From assembly GCF_900103405.1 (NCBI RefSeq), contig NZ_FNHX01000005.1, forward strand, positions 2,845-66,844: a DNA stretch of 64,000 bases, read 5' to 3'. Positions within the stretch are counted from its first letter, which is position 1, and each line of letters begins with the position of its first letter. The position numbers and the translations under genes are program-made. The DNA comes from Polaromonas sp. JS666 (lineage in GTDB: Bacteria; Pseudomonadota; Gammaproteobacteria; Burkholderiales; Burkholderiaceae_C). Under the pieces are notes generated by a model. That model worked only from the letters and a program-made list of their open reading frames with translations. It did no database searches and was not told where the DNA came from. Positions 45,062 through 53,800 of the stretch are shown in pieces.

Positions 45062-46870
45062 TTGGCCAAGCCACACGATGACTTGGGTAGATCACTCGAG
45101 GCGGTGCCGCAGTGCACCAAACTATCTGTCAAACCACACAGCGGCGCGCGCAAACTCTGCGCTGGCGTGGCCATGGCCGTCCTGGCCGGGCATGTCTGGG
45201 CCCAACCCGCGCCGCTCAGCAGCGCAGACCAGGAACAGCGCCGTGCCCAGGAGCGTGAGCGCTTGCTGCGCGAGCAGCAGGAGAGGGCGCCCGATGTGCG
45301 CCTTCCCCCCGCACCGCAAGCCGAGGTTGACAGGCTGCCGTCCGCCGAGTCGCCCTGCCTGCCGATCCGCGAACTGAAATTGCGAACCGTGCCAGGCGAG
45401 CCGGCCGCGTTGGCTTCGCAATTCGCCTGGACACTGGATGCGGCGGCAGGCCCGGATGCCAACGATCCGCCGCTGGGCCGCTGCCTGGGCACCCAGGGCA
45501 TCGCCATTGTGATGAAGCGCCTGCAGAACGCCGTCATTGCCCGCGGTTATGTGACCACCCGCATCCTGGCCGAACCGCAAGACCTGAACACCGGCGTGCT
45601 CACGCTCACGCTGGTTCCGGGCCGCATACGCGCCATCCGGTTTTCCGAAGGCAGCGACGCGCGCGGCAACGCCTGGACGGCCATGCCGGTCCAATCGGGC
45701 GAGCTGCTTAATTTGCGCGACATCGAGCAGGCCCTGGAGAACTTCAAGCGCGTGCCCACGGCCGAGGCCGATATCCAGATCGAGGAAGCCAAAGGCGGCG
45801 ACGCCAAACCCGGCCAGAGCGACCTGGTGATCAGCTACCGCCAGGGCATTCCCTTGCGCGTCTCGGTGTTCGCCGACGACAGCGGATCCAAAGCCACCGG
45901 CAAATACCAGGGCGGCATCACGCTGTCTTACGACAACTGGTGGACGCTCAACGACCTGTTTTATGTCTCGCTCAACACCGACCTGGGCGGCGGCGAGCCC
46001 GGCAGCCGCGGCACACGCGGCAGCACCGTGCATTACTCGCTGCCCCTGGGCTACTGGACGCTGGCCGCCACCGTCAGCGACAACCGCTACTTCCAGAGCG
46101 TGGCCGGCGCCACCCAGGACTATGTCTACCGCGGCACCAGCAGCAATGCCGAGATCAAGCTCTCGCGCCTGGTCTACCGCGACGCCAGCCGCAAGAGCAC
46201 GCTCAGCCTCAAGGCCTTCCAGCGCCGCTCCAACAACTTCATCGACGACACCGAGGTCGAGGTGCAGCGCCGCGTGGTCGGCGGCTGGGAATTCGGCATC
46301 GGCCACAAGGAGTTCATAGGCCAGGCCACGCTGGAAGGCAACCTCGCCTACAAGCGCGGCACAGGCGCTTTCGGCTCGCTGCCCGCGCCCGAGGAAGCCT
46401 TTGGCGAAGGCACTTCGCGTTTTGCGGTCATCAACGCCGATGCCAACCTGCAGCTGCCCTTCAAGCTGGCCGGGATAGGCCTGCGCTACAGCGCCGCCTG
46501 GCGCCTGCAGCACAACCGCACGCCGCTGACGCCGCAAGACCGCTTCTCCATCGCCGGGCGCTACACCGTGCGCGGCTTTGACGGCGAATCCTCGCTGAGC
46601 GCCGAGCGCGGCTGGCTGCTGCGCAATGAACTCAGCACCTTGCTGGGCGAGACCGGCCAGGAGCTCTACATCGGCCTGGACCACGGCGAAGTTGGCGGCC
46701 CCAGCAGCGAGCTGCTGGTCGGCAAGCGCCTGACGGGCGCCGTCATCGGCCTGCGCGGCAGCCTCAAAAAACTGCAGTACGACATCTTTATCGCCGCGCC
46801 CGTCAAGAAGCCTGAACTTTTCCGCACCGCCGGCAGCACTTTGGGCGTGAGCCTGAGCGCCTCCTTCTAG
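45062..46870 (+). CDS. TpsB/FhaC-type outer-membrane transporter of a two-partner secretion system
   Basis: Secretes the large exoprotein encoded downstream. It has 602 residues from TTG 45062, supported by AGGGAG seven bases upstream. It has a signal peptide (LCAGVAMAVLAGHVWAQ), a charged plug/linker helix (DQEQRRAQERERLLREQQER), two POTRA domains (about 95-255), and a 16-strand barrel (about 260-602) with the lid motif VRGF at 503-506 and a C-terminal aromatic (SASF). Confidence 0.95.
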   Translation: MAKPHDDLGRSLEAVPQCTKLSVKPHSGARKLCAGVAMAVLAGHVWAQPAPLSSADQEQRRAQERERLLREQQERAPDVRLPPAPQAEVDRLPSAESPCLPIRELKLRTVPGEPAALASQFAWTLDAAAGPDANDPPLGRCLGTQGIAIVMKRLQNAVIARGYVTTRILAEPQDLNTGVLTLTLVPGRIRAIRFSEGSDARGNAWTAMPVQSGELLNLRDIEQALENFKRVPTAEADIQIEEAKGGDAKPGQSDLVISYRQGIPLRVSVFADDSGSKATGKYQGGITLSYDNWWTLNDLFYVSLNTDLGGGEPGSRGTRGSTVHYSLPLGYWTLAATVSDNRYFQSVAGATQDYVYRGTSSNAEIKLSRLVYRDASRKSTLSLKAFQRRSNNFIDDTEVEVQRRVVGGWEFGIGHKEFIGQATLEGNLAYKRGTGAFGSLPAPEEAFGEGTSRFAVINADANLQLPFKLAGIGLRYSAAWRLQHNRTPLTPQDRFSIAGRYTVRGFDGESSLSAERGWLLRNELSTLLGETGQELYIGLDHGEVGGPSSELLVGKRLTGAVIGLRGSLKKLQYDIFIAAPVKKPELFRTAGSTLGVSLSASF

Positions 46871-46921
46871 CCAAATTCCAGATCGCCAGCAGCCATCTTT
46901 TTTTCAGCAAGGACCTTCTTC

Positions 46922-47824
46922 ATGAACTTTCGCCTTCGTTCCGCCAGCCTGCTTCTGGCCATCGCCGTACTGAGCCAGCCCGCAGCAGCAGGCCTCTTCG
47001 GCCCTTCGACAGAGCTCCTCAAGGGCGATGCGCTTGCCGCAAAGCTCAAGACCCAGCAGGTAGTCCTCTCCGCCGGCGGCGGCGTGCTGGATGTCCGGAC
47101 AAAAGGCGCGGCCGTGGGCTCGTTTCTGGTCGGGTTCATTGTCAGCAGCGCATTGGCGTCTGGGGGCGGCACGACCGGGAACGCACAACAAATGCAGAAA
47201 AACATGCAAGCCAACATGCAAATTGCCACCACCTTCAACCAGAACCTGCAAGTGGCCATGACGCAGGTTGCCTCGGACCAGGCGGCCAAGCCCAAGATCC
47301 AAATCGCCAAGGAAGGCCCCGTCATTGCCGTCAGCCAGCAGCTCATGGGCAGTCTGCTCCAGGATCCGGCGATCAAGATGTCTTTGGCCTCCGACGCGCA
47401 GCCGGCCGCACCGGCGGACTTGCAACTGCGTGTTTCTCAACCTGAATGGAAGCTTGACTTCTCGATGGCGTCCAGCGAGTACACCTTGCGCTACCAGGTC
47501 GATGCATCGCTCTACCAGAAGGAAAGCGACACCGTCTTCTTCAAGGAGAGCTGCAAGGGCGAAGCGTCAAAGAAGCTGGTTCTCGAAGATTGGGAACGTG
47601 ACGACTTCTCGGAAGTGGCACTCGCTGCGGGCGATATCGCAAGCCGTTGTGGGGCTGTGCTGACCGCTGCGCTGGGACTGCGCCCGGTGGCCGCCGCGCT
47701 GCAACCGCCGTCAGCCCAGGCGGGCACGGCCGTTGAAAGCCCCGCGACCGCGCTGCTCGTGCCCGCCACCGTGACGGGCCAGGCGGACGCGCCCGCCTCG
47801 ACCGCCGTGCCGGCGCAGAAATAA
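46922..47824 (+). CDS. Unrecognised exported protein between TpsB and TpsA genes
   Basis: The protein has 300 residues with a clear Sec signal peptide (ASLLLAIAVLSQPAAA, cleavage near 23). There is one further hydrophobic Gly/Ala segment (GAAVGSFLVGFIVSSALASG, about 62-83), followed by a Gln/Met/Asn-rich helix (NAQQMQKNMQANMQIATTFN). A C-terminal half looks folded and carries two cysteines (FKESCKGEASK, IASRCGAV) and an Ala/Pro tail. No lipobox. I recognise no family. It lies 51 bases after tpsB and 66 before the exoprotein gene, so it is almost certainly co-transcribed with them. Confidence 0.82.
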   Translation: MNFRLRSASLLLAIAVLSQPAAAGLFGPSTELLKGDALAAKLKTQQVVLSAGGGVLDVRTKGAAVGSFLVGFIVSSALASGGGTTGNAQQMQKNMQANMQIATTFNQNLQVAMTQVASDQAAKPKIQIAKEGPVIAVSQQLMGSLLQDPAIKMSLASDAQPAAPADLQLRVSQPEWKLDFSMASSEYTLRYQVDASLYQKESDTVFFKESCKGEASKKLVLEDWERDDFSEVALAAGDIASRCGAVLTAALGLRPVAAALQPPSAQAGTAVESPATALLVPATVTGQADAPASTAVPAQK

Positions 47825-47890
47825 CCGGGCTTGCAGCCCACACCGTTGTAGCCGCTCGCCCTCTCACGCCTCGTTTCGGAAACCGTACCC

Positions 47891-50800
47891 ATGAACAAGC
47901 ACCTGCACCGCATCGTCTTCAACGCCAAACGCGGCCAACGCATGGTGGTGGCTGAAACGGCCAGTGCGCAAGGCAAGGCCGCCAGCGGCAACACCGCCGG
48001 TGTGACGGCGCAACTGGGCCCGCAAGCCAGCCTGCACCCGCTGCGCTTTGCCGTGCTGGCCGCGCTGGGCATGGTCCTGTGTTGGCAGCCAGGCCTGCAC
48101 GCACAAATCGTCGCGGCCCCCGGCGCGCCCGCCAGCCAGCGTCCCACGGTGCTGCAAACCGCCAACGGCCTGCCGCAGGTCAATATCCAGACGCCTTCGG
48201 CCGCCGGCGTGAGCCGCAACACCTACCAGCAGTTCGACGTCCAGCCAAACGGCGCCATCCTCAACAACAGCCGCACCAATGTGCAAACCCAGCTGGGTGG
48301 TTTTGTCAGTGCCAACCCCTGGCTGGCCACCGGCCCGGCGCGCGTCATCCTCAATGAGGTGAACTCCGGCAACCCCAGCCAGTTGCGCGGTTATGTCGAG
48401 GTCGCCGGCCAGCGCGCCGAAGTCATCATCGCCAACCCGGCCGGCATCAACGTCAACGGCGGCGGTTTCCTCAACGCCAACCGCGTCACGCTGACCACCG
48501 GCACGCCGGTGCTGAACGGCGGCGCGCTCGAAGGCTTTCGTGTGCAGGGCGGCAGTGTCAGCGTGGGCGGCGCGGGCCTGGACACCTCGACGGCCGACTA
48601 CACCGCCATCCTGGCGCGCGCCGTGCAGTTCAATGCCGGCGTCTGGGCCAGGGAGCTGCGCGTGGCCACGGGCGCCAACGACATCGACGCGGCCCAGCAC
48701 AACGCCACGCCCATCGCCGGCACGGGCGCCGCACCCAGCTATGCCGTCGACGTGGCCCAGCTGGGCGGCATGTATGCCGGCAAGATTTACCTGATAGGCA
48801 CGGAAACCGGCCTGGGTGTGCGCAACGCGGGTGTCATAGGCGCCAGCGGTGGCGACCTGGTGCTGCAGGCCAATGGCTGGCTCACCAACACCGGCAGCAT
48901 CCAGGCTGCGGGGCATGTGCAGCTCACCACAACCGGCGCCATCACCAACAGCGGCGCCGGCGCGGTCATCAGCGCCCAGGGCAACAGCAGCATCACCACG
49001 GGCGCCGGCCTCGCCAACGAAGCAGGTGCCATGATCGTGGCCACCGGCACCCTGGCCATCAACGCCGCAGGCGCGCTGCAAAATACGCAGGCCACGGTGG
49101 CGGGCAACGGCGCGGTCACCGTCAACGCCGCCAGCCTGTCGAATGCGTCCGGCACCATCGCTTCGGTGGGCGGCGACCTTGCCGTCACGACCCCAGGCGC
49201 CACCAGCAACACCGTGGCCGGCGGCGCCGCGCAGGGCGGGCGGCTGAGTGCGGGCGGCAATGTCACCTTGAGCAACACGGGCCTGGTCAACACCGGCAGC
49301 AGCCTCACCGGCACAGCCATCACCGTTGACACCCACCTGCAGGCTTTCAACAATACCGGCGGCACCGTTTCCGCCAGCGGCGTCACCAGCCTCAACAGCG
49401 GCGCGCTGACCAACACCGCCGGCCTGATTCAATCCACCGGCGCTTTGACGCTGGATACCCACGGCCAGACGCTGACCAACACAAACGCCGCGGGCCACAG
49501 CAGCGGCGCGGGCGGCATCACGTCCCAGGGTGCGGTGAATCTGGTGACCGGAGATGTGAACAATGCCGCCGGCTCCATCGGCGCGAAAGGTGCGTTGACC
49601 GTCAGCGCGGCCAACGTCGGCAACGCAGGCGGGCAAATTGTCAGCGAATCCACCGCGGGCTTGACCACCACCGGTTTCAACAACAGCGGCGGCCAGTTGC
49701 AGGCCGCGGGCAATGTCTCTGTGGCCGCAGGGCCGGGCGCCATCACCAACACCGGCGGCCTGGTCCGCAGCGACGAAAGCGTCACCCTGGCCGCTGCCAG
49801 CGTGGTCAACAGCAACACCTCCGGCGCCAACCAGGGCCTGGAGGGCAAGAACATCGCCATCACGGCCGCCACGGTCGCCAACGATTCGGGCGCGATACGC
49901 AGCAGCGTCAACGCCACGCTCACCAGCTCCGGCAGCATCAACAACAACGCCGGCCTGATCAGCGCGGGCAACACCGCCACATTGCAGGATACCGCCGCCA
50001 CCAAGACGCTGGCCGTCACCAATGCGGGCGGCACCGTCATTGCCGGCCTCTCGCTGGCGGCCACCGCGGCCAGCCTGGGCGGCAACGGAAGTCTGTTGTC
50101 GCAGCAGGATGTGTCCCTCACGCTGACCAGCGACTTCAACAACACGGGTGAGGTCATCGCCAACCGGGACGTTACGCTTTCGACGACCGGCGACCTCAGC
50201 AACAGCGGCAAACTGCAGGCCGGGCGCAACCTGGCTGCCTCGGCTGCCAACGTGATCAATGCCGCCACCGGCGTCATCAGCGGCGTCAATACCACGGTGA
50301 GCGCCGCCAACACGCTGACCAATCGCGGCCTGATCGACGGGCAGGAAACCCGCATCAATGCCGCCACGCTCACCAACATCGGTACCGGCCGTATCTACGG
50401 CGACCATGTTGCCATTGCCGCCACGACCGTCAACAACAGCACCGAAACAGTGGGCGGCACACGCGCCGACGCCGTCATCGCCGCCCGCAACCGGCTCGAC
50501 ATCGGCGCGCAGACCCTGAACAACGGCGAAGGCGCATTGATCTTCAGCGGCGGAACGGCGGCCGATGCGCTGACCATAGGCGGTAGCCTGGACGCCGGCG
50601 GCCGTGCCACCGGCCAGGCCGGCGCCGTCAACAACAGCGGCGGCACCATCGAGTCGCTGGGCGGCCTGGCCATCACCGCCGGCCAGATCAACAATACCAA
50701 TCCCAACTTCGCCTACACCCTGCAGGCGGGCGGCGCCGGCGGCGGCAGCGGCAGGGAGTACATCACGGCGCAAGGCAATTACGCGCCGAACGATGTGGGT

Positions 50801-53800
50801 TGGGTGGTCAGTGCCGAGACTTACCGGGCAGGTCCCATTGGCGGCTATGCCTACTGGGACGTCGCGGGCCTGCAGCAGATTTACGGCGGCCCCGGGCGCT
50901 GGGCGTCGGAAGACGGCATACCGCCTTACACCGGCCATCTCAATGTGGACGGCAAGGGCCGCCTGCTTCTGAAGGGCGCCCCTTACTCGGATCCCAAATA
51001 CGCGCCCTACTTCCTCGGCCCCAACGCCTACGTTCAAGCGCATTACCTGCTGACAGGCGCCCGGGACGGCCTGGTGTCAACGCCTGTCGCGGCGTTTTTC
51101 GGCTACGACGCCAGCAGCCCGGTGTGGGATGTTTTTGGAGTTGCCCGGCCGCAGACCACGTCTGATGTGGACCCCGCCCCATGGATCGCGCTGCAGGCGC
51201 AGATCGATGCGATGCGCATGACCGTCGTTGCCAACGCCGTCGCCGTCGAGGGCTTTCGCGACTACACTTCGTCGCCGCAAACGCCCGTCGTCACCCAAAG
51301 CACGCCGGGCAAAATCCTCAGCGCCGGCGCCATGACGCTGCATGCGGCGACCGCTCTCGTGAACGACCAGAGCCAGATCATCGCCGGCGGCGCCCTCAAC
51401 ATCACCGGCCAGGCCGTCGACAACCGCGGCCGCACCGTCAGTGTGAACGCCCAGCGCAACGGCACTGCCTATTTCTGGAGCAACTACAACGAAGGCTGCG
51501 GCGGCTGGGACGGTTGCGACTACAACTACAACGCCTACCGTGACTCAGCCTATGTGCAGGACGTGCCGCAAACCGTCACGCTCAATGCCTTCCAAAGCCG
51601 CAGCTTCACCGCCCCCGGCGGCACCGGTACGCAGGTGGCTGCCGCAGCCGGCGCCAGCATCGGCAGCGGCCCCAGCGCGCCTGGCGCGCTCAGCGCGGCC
51701 GGCGTGCGCACCGTGCCCGTCAACCTCAGTGTCCCCAGCACCAGCCTGTTTCGCCTCAACCCCAATCCGGCCGGCGGCTTCCTGATTGAGACCGACCCGC
51801 GCTTTGCCAACTACCGCAACTGGCTGGGCAGCGACTACATGCTGGGCCAGCTCGCGCTGGACCCCGCCGTCACGCAAAAGCGCCTGGGCGATGGTTTTTA
51901 TGAGCAGCGCCTCATCAACGAACAAGTGGCCCAACTGACCGGCCAGCGCTTCCTGGGTAACTACACCAGCGACGAAGCCCAGTACAAAGCCCTGATGGAC
52001 GCCGGCATCGCCTACGCCCAGCAATACCAGCTGCGCCCCGGCATCGCCCTGAGCGCCATCCAGATGGCCCAGCTCACCAGCGACATCGTCTGGCTGGTCG
52101 AGCAGGAAGTCACGCTGGCCGATGGCAGCAAAACCCGCGCCCTGGTGCCCCAGGTCTATGTGCAGGTCAAGGACGGCGACCTCGCGCCCACAGGCGCCCT
52201 GCTGGCCGGCAAGAGCGTCAACATCAACCTGGCCGGCGACATGGGCAACACCGGCACCGTGGCCGGCCGCACAGTGGTCAACCTCACGGCCGAGAACGTG
52301 CAGAACCTGGGCGGGCGCATCACCGGTGATGCGCTCAGCGTGGCCGCCCGCAATGATTTGAACAACATCGGCGGGCAAATCATTGCCGCCAGCAGCCTCA
52401 ATGCCAGCGCCGGGCGAGACCTGAATGTGGTCACCACCACCAGCAGCGCCAGCAACCAGACCGGCGGCACCAGTTCCAACAGTTTCAGCCTGACGGGGAT
52501 AGACCGTGTGGCGGGCCTTTATGTCAGCAACCCGGGCGGCACCCTGCTGGCCAGTGCCGGGCGCGACGCCAACATCATCGCGGGCGTCATCTCCAATAGC
52601 GGCGCCAACGGCAGCACCGTGATCAGCGCCGGCAACAGCATCAACCTGGGCACCGTCGCCACGGCCAGCAGCAGCCTGCAGTCGCGCGGTGAAGACCACT
52701 TCCTGCGCGACAGCCAGACCGCCGACGTGGGCAGCCAGCTGCAGACCGCCGGCAGCCTGAGCCTGATTGCCGGCAAGGACCTCAACGCCAAAGCCGCCAA
52801 CGTGCAGGCCGGCGGCGACCTGACCGCCAGCGCGGGCAACAACGTCAATATCACCGAAGGCCGGAAGACCAACAGCTTCGGCTTTGCGTTGACCACCGCC
52901 GAAAGCGACCTCTTCAGCTCCAGCAGCACCACGGAGCGCCGCAGCAGCGAGCAGGACAAGGCCGCGGGCTCCAGCCTGGGCGGTAAAACGGTCACCATCG
53001 TCAGCGGCAAAGACATCAACGTCAAAGGCTCCAGCATCATCAGCGACGCCGGCACCACGCTGGCCGCCGGCAACAACCTGAGCATTGAAGCCGCGCAGAA
53101 CACCAGCAGCTCCACCTCCTTCTACGAAAAGAAAGAGTCCGGCCTGCTCGATGGCGAAGGTGCCGGCATTACCGTCGGCACGCGCGAACAATCCACCGAC
53201 CAGAAAAACCGCGGCACCACCGCCGCCGCCAGCACCGTGGGCAGCATTGCCGGCAATGTCACCCTGGTGGCCAACGAGGCTTACAAACAGGTCGGCAGCG
53301 ACGTGATGGCCCCGGGCGGCGACGTCACCATCGTCGCCAAAAAGGTTGACATCGTCGAAGCCCGCGAGACCAGCCGCAGCGAGACCGAGCAGAAGTTCAA
53401 GCAGACCGGCCTGACGCTGGAAATCACCTCGCCCGTCATCAGCGCGATGCAAACCATCGACAAGATGAGCGACGCGGCCGGCGATACCAAAGACAGCCGT
53501 ATGCAAGGCCTGGCAGTCGCCAACGCGGCCTTCGCCGCCAAAAACGCCTACAACGCCGTCCAGGCCGGGCAACTCCCCAAACCGACCGGCGGCAACAACC
53601 CCAGCGCCAACACCGATGCAGAGCCCAGTGCCGCAGACAAAGCCGGCGGCATCAACATCGCCATCAGCCTAGGCAGCAGCGAAAGCCAGAGCAACTCGGT
53701 CAGCCAAAGCAACACAGCCAATGGCAGCACAGTCACCGCTGGCGGCACCATCACCATCGCCGCCACCGGCGCAGGGCAGGACAGCAACCTGACCATACAG

